Source: Actinomycetes bacterium | GTDB taxonomy: Bacteria; Actinomycetota; Acidimicrobiia; Acidimicrobiales; RAAP-2 | Assembly (NCBI GenBank): GCA_021784205.1 | Contig: JAJXTB010000002.1 | Span: forward strand, 30,064-94,063 | Direction of reading: 5' to 3' | Length of the DNA stretch: 64,000 nucleotides | Part shown: positions 28,415-36,721 of the stretch, one piece after another | Position numbering within the stretch: position 1 is the first letter of the stretch | How the letters are laid out: every line of letters begins with the position of its first letter | The notes under the pieces: generated by a model | Database searches by the model: none | The model's input: only the letters and a program-made list of their open reading frames with translations | What the model was told of the DNA's origin: nothing | Position numbers and translations under genes: made by a program

Positions 28415-29071
28415 GTGAACGTCGTGCCACCAACCCTCGATGTCGAGACCCAGCTCTTCAGCGATGGCTACCCGTGGATCGGGTCACTCGACGAAGTCGG
28501 CACGGGCAGTGCCGTGGGGCCGTGCCACTGCGCCATTGTCGTCATTGGTCCCTCGTGCGGCCCGTTTCCATCGCGGCTTCGCGACAGCAAACTGCTGAGT
28601 GCGCCGGCACGCGAGTCATTGGTTCCCGAGATTGAGCGCTGGGTGAGCGACTACGCGATCGGATCGGCCAGTGCCCAAGAGATCGACCAGTTCGGACTCA
28701 CCGCGGCGTTGGGGTTCGCCGGCCGGCGTGCATTGGCACAGCTGAGCGTGGTGCCGTCGATCGTGCTGCTCGATGGTCAACGAGACTGGCTGACCGACAA
28801 GCGGCCCAGCCTTGCCGGGGCCGATCTCACTGCGGTGCGCGTCCCTCGCGTCATCACCCGGGTGAAGGCCGACCGGCACTGCGCGAGCGTGGCGGCCGCG
28901 AGCGTGCTCGCGAAAGTTCGTCGCGATGCGCTCCTCAGCGAACTTGCGATGCAGTATCCGGGCTACGGGTGGGAGCGGAACAAGGGCTACGTGACGGCGG
29001 CTCATCGCGACGCGATCATTCGCTTAGGACTGACCCCTGAGCATCGGCGCTCCTGGAACCTGCTGGGCTGA
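28415..29071 (+). CDS. rnhB: Ribonuclease HII with altered GRG motif
   Basis: Cleaves RNA in RNA-DNA hybrids and at single ribonucleotides in DNA. The 218 residues align with RNase HII: LDEVGTGSAVGP at the first active-site Asp-Glu, DSKLLSAPARE, IVLLDGQRDW with the third acid, and RVKADRHCASVAAASVLAKVRRD with the fourth. The usual DEAGRG motif reads DEVGTG, so the Arg (Lys in RNase HIII) that helps recognise the ribonucleotide is Thr. The GTG at 28415 is one of several possible starts; GGAGGA is 12 nt upstream, longer than ideal. Confidence 0.83.
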   Translation: MNVVPPTLDVETQLFSDGYPWIGSLDEVGTGSAVGPCHCAIVVIGPSCGPFPSRLRDSKLLSAPARESLVPEIERWVSDYAIGSASAQEIDQFGLTAALGFAGRRALAQLSVVPSIVLLDGQRDWLTDKRPSLAGADLTAVRVPRVITRVKADRHCASVAAASVLAKVRRDALLSELAMQYPGYGWERNKGYVTAAHRDAIIRLGLTPEHRRSWNLLG

Positions 29072-29118
29072 ACGGCGACGGCACCGTCGCTGTACAGCCT
29101 CGGCCGCGCGTCGCGTGG

Positions 29119-29124
29119 GACAAT
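29119..29124 (+). promoter_or_regulatory. Candidate leaderless -10 of the first peptide-binding protein
   Basis: GACAAT ends 6 nt before the ATG at 29131; no Shine-Dalgarno. Confidence 0.45.
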
Positions 29125-29130
29125 ACCCCT

Positions 29131-30933
29131 ATGCCAAAGTCCAAGGCCATCGTGGCCGCCATGCTCCTGGTCGCTGCGATTCCGCTGACCATGGCCGCTA
29201 CGTATACGAGTGCGTCCGCTGCGCCGACCTCGATGACCGTGGCCGAAGCGCCGGGTGCGACTCCGAACTACATCTTTCCGTTCATGAGCTGCGCGTACGA
29301 CACGTCCAACAACGTCAGCTACCTCCAACGCCTGCTCTACCAGCCGCTCTACTGGTTCGGTGCTGGCTCGTCGACCGCCGAGGTTCCGTCGCTGTCTCTC
29401 GCCTCTGACCCCGTGTTCTCCAGGTCGCGCACCACGGCGACGCTCACGGTCAAGCCCTGGCGATTCGCCGACGGACAGTACGTCACCGGTCGTTCGGTGA
29501 TGTTCTTCCTAAACCTGTGGGTTGCCGACCCCACGGGATTCTGCCCGTTCGAGCCCGGCCTTGGGATCCCGGGCGAGCTGCGGGGCGCGACGGCCGTGGG
29601 CAACACCGTCCATCTGTATTTCACGCGTCCGGTCAATCCAACGTGGATGGTCAGTGACTTCCTCTCGCTGGTCACACCGCTTCCTGAAGCGTGGGACCGC
29701 ACCTCGGCCAGCACGGCCGCGAACTGTTCGGCCGGTGCTCCCCGAGTGGCGGCCACGGTGGCCACCTGCAGAGCGGTGGGGGCGTACCTCGAGTCCATCG
29801 CGACGGCGACGACGACCTTCACGAACGGGTTCTGGCGAAGTGGGGTCGACGGACCCTGGATCCTCAGTGCGCTCGATTCGTCGGGCAACGCAACCTTCAG
29901 CGTGAACCACGGCTACTCGGGGACCGTCCACCCCCACCTATCGACGTTCAGCGAAGTCGCCTATCGATCGGCGACCCAGGAGTTGCGCGACCTCGAGTCC
30001 GGGGCGCTCAACGTGGGCAACCTCGATTTCAACTCGCTCACGAGCGCCGCGGCGCAAGTGAATCCCACGACGAACGCCGTGCAAGCCATTACGCCAACGG
30101 ACACCGTCAGCGCCGTCAGTCCGTGGTCCATCGGGTACATCCCGTTCAACTTCGGGGCCGCTGACAGCGAGCGGGCGATCGTGGAACAGCCGTACGTTCG
30201 AGCGGCGATGCAGATGGCGATCGATCAGGCATCGATCGTACGCAATCTATTCGGCGGCTACGCCGTCCCGGGCAGCGGACCGCTTCCGGTGGGCGCGACG
30301 ACGGCCTCGGGCACTTCGACGCCGGTGACGAACACGTACGACCCGTCGACCGCCGCGACGAACTTGAAATCCCACGGGTGGCAGATGAGTGGTGGCGTGC
30401 TGGTCTGCGAGAATCCCGGCGGCGGCGTAGCCCAGTGCGGAGCGGGCATTGCCGCCGGAACCTCGATGACCCTCACACTGCTGCTACCCAATACCTCGCC
30501 ACTCTTCGTGCGCGAAATGGACGTGCTCGTCACGGACTGGAAATCGATCGGTATCGACGTCAACCTCCAGTTCGCCAGTTTCAATCAGGTGGTCACCACC
30601 TGTTCGACGTCGGCGTCGGCCCAACTGTGCACCTGGGATACGGGATGGTCCTACGCGCCATCGGCCCTGCCAACGGGTGAGGCGCTCTTCGCGACGACGG
30701 GTCTGGCCAACGTCGGCGCATTCAGCTCGACCTCGGTCGATAACCTAATCAGGCAGACGCTGCAGGCTCCCGTGTCACTCGCGCGCTACGCCGCCGCGGT
30801 GTCCACGCAACTACCGGCCCTCTTTATCCCTCAGGCCGACGTGCTCGCCGAGACCTCCAAGAACCTCCAGAGTGTGGTTGGGCTCGCTCCCAATCCACTC
30901 GGTTCGTTCACGCCCGCGTACTATCACTGGTAG
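29131..30933 (+). CDS. ABC transporter substrate-binding protein, family 5 (peptide type)
   Basis: Extracellular solute-binding protein for oligopeptides or similar solutes. It has 600 residues with a signal peptide (KSKAIVAAMLLVAAIPLTMA, cleaved near SASAAP). The body shows family-5 segments: EAPGATPNYIFPF, LLYQPLYWFG, KPWRFADGQYVTGRSVMFFLNLW, DSERAIVEQPYVRAAMQMAIDQ and a YAPSALPTGEALF region near the end. There is no lipobox cysteine, so it is probably not a classical lipoprotein. It is paralogous to the protein at 36722-38551. The permease genes follow after a 234-bp gap with their own promoter. Confidence 0.88.
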   Translation: MPKSKAIVAAMLLVAAIPLTMAATYTSASAAPTSMTVAEAPGATPNYIFPFMSCAYDTSNNVSYLQRLLYQPLYWFGAGSSTAEVPSLSLASDPVFSRSRTTATLTVKPWRFADGQYVTGRSVMFFLNLWVADPTGFCPFEPGLGIPGELRGATAVGNTVHLYFTRPVNPTWMVSDFLSLVTPLPEAWDRTSASTAANCSAGAPRVAATVATCRAVGAYLESIATATTTFTNGFWRSGVDGPWILSALDSSGNATFSVNHGYSGTVHPHLSTFSEVAYRSATQELRDLESGALNVGNLDFNSLTSAAAQVNPTTNAVQAITPTDTVSAVSPWSIGYIPFNFGAADSERAIVEQPYVRAAMQMAIDQASIVRNLFGGYAVPGSGPLPVGATTASGTSTPVTNTYDPSTAATNLKSHGWQMSGGVLVCENPGGGVAQCGAGIAAGTSMTLTLLLPNTSPLFVREMDVLVTDWKSIGIDVNLQFASFNQVVTTCSTSASAQLCTWDTGWSYAPSALPTGEALFATTGLANVGAFSSTSVDNLIRQTLQAPVSLARYAAAVSTQLPALFIPQADVLAETSKNLQSVVGLAPNPLGSFTPAYYHW

Positions 30934-31155
30934 GCATAGCGAACGATTCCCATTCGACGCCGCCGTCGAGCGGCGGGGGTGGCGTGCGGTTCAATTCCGG
31001 CTACGCGCGGGACTCACTCGAAGAGCCTTTTGCCGACATTCGGGCACGAAATTCTCGCGACGCTTTAGAATCGGTATTCTGGAACATGCCATTGACCAGG
31101 GAATTTGACGGATCGCACGAGCACCTTGCGCCACAAAAGTGGTTCACGCTGCTGC

Positions 31156-31161
31156 TAGCAT
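31156..31161 (+). promoter_or_regulatory. Candidate leaderless -10 of the permease operon
   Basis: TAGCAT ends 6 nt before the GTG at 31168; the permeases are therefore probably transcribed separately from the binding protein. Confidence 0.55.
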
Positions 31162-31167
31162 TCGCAC

Positions 31168-32139
31168 GTGCTGCAGTACATCATTCGTCGACTTGTTCAG
31201 TCATTTGTCGTGCTCCTCATCGTCATGTTCTTCACCTTTTCGCTGCCGTATTTTCAGCAGGGGGGAATTCTCGCGCCCGCGTACGCCATCATGGGTACGA
31301 ACGCCACGAAGGCGCGCGTGGCCTATTGGGGGCAGACACACGGCATGAACCACCCGTTCATCGTCCGGTTCTGGAACTACTTTCTCCAGACGTTCGTGCA
31401 CTTCAACCTTGGCACCTCGTACAAGCAAAACATGACCGTGTGGCAGATCATCTCGCTCTACGTGCCGCGCACGGTCTGGCTCGCCGGTGCGGCACTGCTG
31501 TTCACCGTGCTGATCTCGATTCCCCTCGGGATGTACCAGGCGGCCAAACGAAACTCCTTCGTGGACTACGCCGCCACGGGCTCGGCGTTCATCCTCTACT
31601 CCATGCCCTCCTTCCTCCTCTCGATGCTGATCATGGACGCCTTCAGCTTCCACTGGCCCCATCTGCCGAATTCGCCGCCGTCCGGTGTCGCACCGTGGGC
31701 GATGTTCACCGACCCGAAGGGCTTCATTTTGCCGGTGGCGGCACTGACCCTGCTGTCGGTAGCGGGATTGAGCCGGTTCATGCGTGGCACCGTCCTCGAA
31801 GTCCTGGTGCAGGACTACATCCGAACCGCCAAGGCCAAGGGCTGCTCGAACCGGCGCGTCCTATTCCGTCACGCGTTTCGTAACGCCCTTGGACCCATCG
31901 TGACGATCCTGGGACTCTCGATTCCGGCGCTCTTCGGTGGCGCCCTAATCATCGAGAGCGTCTTTAACTACGAAGGGCTGGGAATGCAGACCGTCAACGC
32001 GGCGGTGAACGTCGACGTGCCGACGGTCTTGGGCATCACCCTGCTCGTGACCATCATGACCTTGCTCGGCAACTTGATTGCCGACGTCGCGCTGGGATTG
32101 ATCAATCCCCGCATTCGAATAGAAGGAAAGAATTCGTGA
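31168..32139 (+). CDS. Peptide ABC transporter permease, DppB type
   Basis: Inner-membrane permease of the OppB/DppB family. The 323 residues start LQYIIRRLVQSFVVLLIVMFF, the family's typical first membrane segment, then a long extracytoplasmic loop and five more membrane segments. The EAA-type loop RTAKAKGCSNRRVLFRHAFR contacts the ATPase. It overlaps the next permease as GTGA. Confidence 0.93.
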   Translation: MLQYIIRRLVQSFVVLLIVMFFTFSLPYFQQGGILAPAYAIMGTNATKARVAYWGQTHGMNHPFIVRFWNYFLQTFVHFNLGTSYKQNMTVWQIISLYVPRTVWLAGAALLFTVLISIPLGMYQAAKRNSFVDYAATGSAFILYSMPSFLLSMLIMDAFSFHWPHLPNSPPSGVAPWAMFTDPKGFILPVAALTLLSVAGLSRFMRGTVLEVLVQDYIRTAKAKGCSNRRVLFRHAFRNALGPIVTILGLSIPALFGGALIIESVFNYEGLGMQTVNAAVNVDVPTVLGITLLVTIMTLLGNLIADVALGLINPRIRIEGKNS

Positions 32140-33050
32140 CCGTCGTGGCGAGTTCCCCCAGTAGTCCCGTCGCGCTCGAGACCGATGTCGTCATCGAACC
32201 GCTGTGGCGACAGAGGCTTCGGATCTTCGTGCACAACAAGTTGGCCGTTGCGTCTTTGGCCTACGTGGTCCTCATCACGCTCTTTTGCTACCTGTGGCCG
32301 ATCTTCCACCCCACGAATCAGACGAATCAAGCCGCTACCTTCAACGTCACCTGGAACGCGCCGCCATCACTGCACAACCCCCTGGGCACCGACTCGAGTG
32401 GCTTCGATGAACTGGGTCGCATCGCCTTCGGCGGCGAGTACTCGCTGGCGCTGGGCTTCTTGGCGGGAGTCATCACCATCGTGGTTGGAACCATCTACGG
32501 CATGGTGTCAGGATTCTTCGGTGGTGTTACCGACACGGTGATGATGCGACTGCTCGACGCCTTCTTGTCCATTCCCTACCTCTTCTTGCTCATCGCACTC
32601 TTGACGATCTTCAATCGGACCACGATGCTCCTGATCTTGGTGATCGGGCTGACTGGTTGGTGGGGCAACGCTCGAATAATCAGAGGTGATGCCCTGCTCA
32701 TTCGAAACCTCGAGTACTCCCAGGCGGCGCGGTCCATGGGCGCGAAGCGCATGCACATCATTCGCCGCCACGTCTACCCGAACTCGATCAGCAACATCGT
32801 GACCGTGGCGACGTTCTCCATCGCTGACGCCATCTTGTTCCTGTCGGCATTGGGTTTTCTTGGACTGGGCATCGTGGCGCCCCAGACGGACTGGGGCACG
32901 ATGCTCCAGCAAGGGACTGAGCAGCTCCAGAACGGCTACTGGTGGGAGATCTATCCGGTTGCGGCCGTCTTCATCCTCGTTGTCGTGTCGATCAACTACA
33001 TCGGTGACGCCCTGCGCGACATCTTTGAGGTCCGGCTCATCGAGCGCTAG
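32136..33050 (+). CDS. Peptide ABC transporter permease, DppC type
   Basis: Second permease subunit (OppC/DppC). The 304 residues have a cytoplasmic N-terminus, then HNKLAVASLAYVVLITLFCYLW. NPLGTDSSGFDELGRIAFGGEYSL is a clear OppC hallmark, and the EAA loop is QAARSMGAKRMHIIRRHVYPN. It is translationally coupled to the DppB-type gene. The matching ATPases are encoded on the opposite strand at 34.4-36.4 kb. Confidence 0.93.
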   Translation: MTVVASSPSSPVALETDVVIEPLWRQRLRIFVHNKLAVASLAYVVLITLFCYLWPIFHPTNQTNQAATFNVTWNAPPSLHNPLGTDSSGFDELGRIAFGGEYSLALGFLAGVITIVVGTIYGMVSGFFGGVTDTVMMRLLDAFLSIPYLFLLIALLTIFNRTTMLLILVIGLTGWWGNARIIRGDALLIRNLEYSQAARSMGAKRMHIIRRHVYPNSISNIVTVATFSIADAILFLSALGFLGLGIVAPQTDWGTMLQQGTEQLQNGYWWEIYPVAAVFILVVVSINYIGDALRDIFEVRLIER

Positions 33051-33155
33051 GGCGGTTCACGGCGACGTTGTCGTCACGAGCCACGAGCTGTGTCGTATTG
33101 CGCGGTGGTACGTGGCGGCGGGCGGGAGCGTGACGAGGTGGGTCCGGAGAGGCTC

Positions 33156-34115
33156 TCACAGCCAGTCGAGCGTTTGACCGTGCGCTCCGCCAAGGGCCAC
33201 GGGGACGCCGTCTCGCGCAACGACGAAGGGTGTCGGGTTGTTGTCGTGCGCCGACCGGCTCACTGGCGCAATCGTGTCGATGACGCCCGATCCTTCGTTG
33301 GAGATCCACGTCGCAGGAATGGACCGGACTTGGTCCACGAAGGCGCGTCGGCGGTCGACGTCGAGGTAGGTCAGCACGGCGCTGTGAAAGATCACCAGCG
33401 TCGCGTCGCGGGGAGCCGTATTGGCCACGCCGCGCAATAGCTCGACGAGATCGCCTTCGACGAGTCGTGGCGGATCCGACCTCGCGATATCGATTGCGCG
33501 CTCGAGCCGGGCGAGACGGAACGCTTGATCGGGCCATACCAGTGCCGTGAGCCATCGCGTCGCCGCCTCGTCGCGAACGTCAAGTGGGTGGAGATCGATT
33601 CCCGCACGCCAGACGACTGTTGGCACGGCGTCGGGCAGCGGAGGCGTTCCCCGCGTGGCGCACGCAAGCAGCACCTCGCTGGCGCCCTCGGGCGGATCGA
33701 CGCGGTGCGAGGCGTCATAGAGGTAGCTGTAGCAGTCTGGATAGAGGCAAAGCCCGGCGGAGGCGCCGACTTCGAGCAGCGCCACGGGCTGGGGCAGACT
33801 CGCGAGGATGGGGAGCAACACGGCGCAGCGCCCCGGCTCGTTGGTTTGGGTCCGACGCTCGAGCGCAATGTCGGCGATGGCGGGCCACTGGGCGAGTAGG
33901 AACTCGCGAAACGTGGCGTAGGAGCCAGGCTCGGCACCGAGGAATCGGCAGGCGGCGAACACCAAGTTCGGTTGCCGGCACCGTGGGGGCAGCCCTTCGA
34001 TGAGGGCCAACACCGCGCGATCCTGGGCGATCGAACTCGCCCACTCGAAGTAGGTGGGCGAATAGCCCTTGACCTCGCGCTCGGCGAACACTGCGTAGGT
34101 TGTGGCACTGTCCAC
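33156..34115 (-). CDS. DUF2332-family protein
   Basis: 319-residue cytoplasmic protein of the DUF2332 family, function unknown. The N-terminal half is helical (REVKGYSPTYFEWASSIAQD). The C-terminal half has LLEVGASAGLCLYPDCYSY and ATLVIFHSAVLTYLD, resembling a SAM-dependent methyltransferase fold (a GxSAG-type loop), but no activity is established. The GTG at 34115 has TAACCT 6 nt upstream. It sits between the permeases and the ATPase gene; a link to transport is not evident. Confidence 0.8.
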   Translation of the reverse strand: MDSATTYAVFAEREVKGYSPTYFEWASSIAQDRAVLALIEGLPPRCRQPNLVFAACRFLGAEPGSYATFREFLLAQWPAIADIALERRTQTNEPGRCAVLLPILASLPQPVALLEVGASAGLCLYPDCYSYLYDASHRVDPPEGASEVLLACATRGTPPLPDAVPTVVWRAGIDLHPLDVRDEAATRWLTALVWPDQAFRLARLERAIDIARSDPPRLVEGDLVELLRGVANTAPRDATLVIFHSAVLTYLDVDRRRAFVDQVRSIPATWISNEGSGVIDTIAPVSRSAHDNNPTPFVVARDGVPVALGGAHGQTLDWL

Positions 34116-34416
34116 GAGCCGAGGTTAGGAGCACGACCGCCAGGACCGATCGCTCGACCCGCGTCGAGGACGCCGCGGCGATTGAACGTTGGATCCCGAG
34201 GGTCACGAACCTGGGCGACCGCGTGGCAAGGCCGACGATGTGGAGCCCGTGCGTGATGTCCGTACGAGACGGAGTGAGTGAAGCCTGTTCGGACGGCATC
34301 GTCGATCGCGCTCGGGGCAGTCGGGTCGTGGGCCTTTCGCCGACGTTAATGGGTCTCAGACGTGGGGGACTGACGTCACGAGAGTCCTCGGTATCGCCAC
34401 CTCACGCTGGCGTCGC
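34116..34416. other. Intergenic region with no recognisable feature
   Basis: About 300 bp between the DUF2332 start and the ATPase stop. It contains the DUF2332 promoter at its left end; I see no other convincing gene, RNA or terminator. Confidence 0.4.
34122..34127 (-). promoter_or_regulatory. Candidate leaderless -10 of the DUF2332 gene
   Basis: Minus-strand TAACCT, ending 6 nt before the GTG. Confidence 0.55.
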
Positions 34417-36426
34417 TCAGCGGATTGAAACCGGCGTCTGGAGCGGGAAGTGGCACGCCGCGCGGTGAGAGTCGCCAAAGGACTCGAACTGGGGCTCCTC
34501 GTTCGTGCAGATATCTTGCGCTCGCGGGCACCGGGTCCGGAACCGGCAGCCCGACGGCGGGTCCACGGGAGAGGGGAGTTCGCCCTTCACCTGGCGACCA
34601 CGGCGCTGACGCGATGACTGCGGGTCGGGGACCGGAACCGCGTCCAAGAGGCCCTGGGTGTAGGGGTGGGCCGGCCGGCGGAAGACGGACTCCGCGTCAC
34701 CGATCTCGACCAGCTTGCCGAGGTACATGACACCGATGGAGTCCGCCATGTAGTAGACCACGGCGAGGTCGTGGCTGATCATGATGTAGGAGAGCCCGTG
34801 CTCGCGCTGGAGATCCTTCATGAGGTTGAGGATCTGGGCCTGGATGGAGACGTCCAGGGCCGAGACGGGCTCGTCGGCGATGACGAGCTTCGGATTGAGC
34901 GCGATCGCCCGGGCCAGGCCGATGCGCTGGCGCTGGCCACCCGAGAACTCGTGGGGGTACCGGTCGGCCGCCGAGGGCTCGAGTCCCACCGTGAGCAGCA
35001 ACTCCGAGACGCGCCGGCGCTGCTCGGCCTTGGTGCCCTCGCTGTGGATGGCCAAGGGCTCGCGGACGACCTCGCCGACCTTCATGCGGGGGTTCAGCGA
35101 CGAGTACGGGTCCTGGAACATCATCTGACGGTCGCGGCGCTCCTGGGTGGTCGGCTTGTGTCCCTTGCCCGACACCTTGGTGCCCTGGAACGAGATGGTG
35201 CCACCGGTGATGTCCTCGAGGCCAACGATCATGCGGCCGACCGTCGTCTTGCCACAGCCGGACTCCCCGACGAGTCCGAAGGTCTCACCTTCTTTGATGG
35301 TGAACGAGATGTCAGACACGGCGTGGATCGCACCGACCTTGCGACGGATGAGTCCGCGCTTGATCGGGAACTCCTTGACGAGGTTCTCCACCCGCAAGAT
35401 CTCGGTCTGCGAGCCGGCGGTCGAGGAAGCAACTTCGTCGACTCGGGTCTCGATGCGGGGTCCGTCAACGGGGTGAAAGCAGGCGAAGCCGTGGGCGTCT
35501 TTGACGGTGAAGTCGGGGTCATTGACCCGGCAGTCGTCTTGGGCGTACCGGCAGCGCGGCGCGAACCGACACCCGACGATCTCCTTGGTCAAGTCCGGCG
35601 GCAGTCCCGGAATCGAGGTGAGGTGCGTCTTGGACGCGGTCTCGATGCTGGGCATCGAGGCGAGCAGCGCCTGCGAGTACGGGTGGTGCATCGACGCGAA
35701 CAGCGTGTCGGTCGTCGCCTCTTCGACCTTGCGCCCGCCGTACATGACGACGACGCGGTTGGCTCGCCCGGCGATGACGCCCATGTCGTGGGTGATCAGC
35801 AACACGCCCATGTTGAGCTCGCTGCGGAGCCGGTCGAGCAGGTCCAAGATCTGCGCCTGGATGGTGACGTCGAGCGCCGTGGTGGGCTCGTCGGCGATGA
35901 GGAGCTTGGGCGAGCACACGAGGCCCATGGCGATGATGACGCGCTGGCGCAGTCCGCCCGAGAGTTCGAACGGATACTGGCTGAGTCGCTCGGCGGGGCG
36001 CGGCATCTCGACCATCTCGAGCACTTCGATCGCTCGTCGACGGGCGTCGGCGTCACTCGCACCGGTGTGAATCTTCAGCCCTTCGGCGATCTGGGCTCCG
36101 ATCTTGGTCGTCGGGTTGAGCGAGCTCATCGGGTCCTGTGGGATGAGCGCCACGGAGCGTCCGCGTTCGCGTTGCATCTCGCGCTCGGAGAGGTCGAGGA
36201 AGTTCACACCGTCGAACACGATCGAGCCAGCGGTGATGTGACCACTGCCGGGCAGGAGTCGCATGATGGCGAGTCCTGAGGTCGTCTTACCGCATCCCGA
36301 CTCGCCAACGAGCCCGACGCATTCGCCGGGCTCGATATCCATCGAGAAGTCATCAACTGCAGTAGCGAATGACTGACGAGTCGTGAATTGGACCTTCAAA
36401 TTCGAAACCGAAAGCAACGGCGACAT
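34417..36426 (-). CDS. Double ABC ATPase of the peptide transporter (DppD-DppF fusion)
   Basis: Both ATPase subunits of an oligopeptide importer in one 669-residue chain. The first half (about 1-330) has Walker A GESGCGKTTSGLAIMRL, signature LSGGLRQRVIIAMG and the Opp-type C-terminal Cys motif CRFAPRCRYAQDDC. The second half (about 345-669) has GESGCGKTTVGRMIVG, FSGGQRQRIGLARAI and CRFRTRCPRAQDIC, the cysteines that in related proteins ligate an iron-sulfur cluster. It serves the permeases at 31.2-33.0 kb and is transcribed from its own promoter (TAGACT 8 nt before the ATG). Confidence 0.93.
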   Translation of the reverse strand: MSPLLSVSNLKVQFTTRQSFATAVDDFSMDIEPGECVGLVGESGCGKTTSGLAIMRLLPGSGHITAGSIVFDGVNFLDLSEREMQRERGRSVALIPQDPMSSLNPTTKIGAQIAEGLKIHTGASDADARRRAIEVLEMVEMPRPAERLSQYPFELSGGLRQRVIIAMGLVCSPKLLIADEPTTALDVTIQAQILDLLDRLRSELNMGVLLITHDMGVIAGRANRVVVMYGGRKVEEATTDTLFASMHHPYSQALLASMPSIETASKTHLTSIPGLPPDLTKEIVGCRFAPRCRYAQDDCRVNDPDFTVKDAHGFACFHPVDGPRIETRVDEVASSTAGSQTEILRVENLVKEFPIKRGLIRRKVGAIHAVSDISFTIKEGETFGLVGESGCGKTTVGRMIVGLEDITGGTISFQGTKVSGKGHKPTTQERRDRQMMFQDPYSSLNPRMKVGEVVREPLAIHSEGTKAEQRRRVSELLLTVGLEPSAADRYPHEFSGGQRQRIGLARAIALNPKLVIADEPVSALDVSIQAQILNLMKDLQREHGLSYIMISHDLAVVYYMADSIGVMYLGKLVEIGDAESVFRRPAHPYTQGLLDAVPVPDPQSSRQRRGRQVKGELPSPVDPPSGCRFRTRCPRAQDICTNEEPQFESFGDSHRAACHFPLQTPVSIR

Positions 36427-36434
36427 GGGAAACG

Positions 36435-36440
36435 AGTCTA
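36435..36440 (-). promoter_or_regulatory. Candidate leaderless -10 of the double ATPase
   Basis: Minus-strand TAGACT, ending 8 nt before the ATG. Confidence 0.45.
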
Positions 36441-36658
36441 GCCAAAGACGGGCGCGACCTAAGGGCGGAATAGCGATTCTGACCTTGATTTCAAGGGTTT
36501 TTGGACAATTGTGTGGGATGGGAAAGAGCGTTCAAAGGGACTGGCTCCAAGCAGCGCCACGGGTCGATTCCTGGGGCGCTAGTCCGGCGGTGTACCGTTC
36601 TTCGACCGTGCGACGCGGACGCACGGTGGGGCCGCTGAAGCTCGATCCTCAGCATCGT

Positions 36659-36696
36659 AAAAGAGCCCCCGGTCTTTGCAGACCGGGGGCTCTTTT
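36659..36696. terminator. Strong bidirectional intrinsic terminator
   Basis: Perfect 16-bp stem AAAAGAGCCCCCGGTC at 36659-36674 with its complement at 36681-36696 and a 6-nt loop. TTTT at both outgoing ends makes it work on either strand. It lies 26 bp beyond the stop of the second binding-protein gene and insulates the ATPase gene from it. Confidence 0.9.
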
Positions 36697-36721
36697 ACGT
36701 CAGCGTGTGACGGCATTTTGT

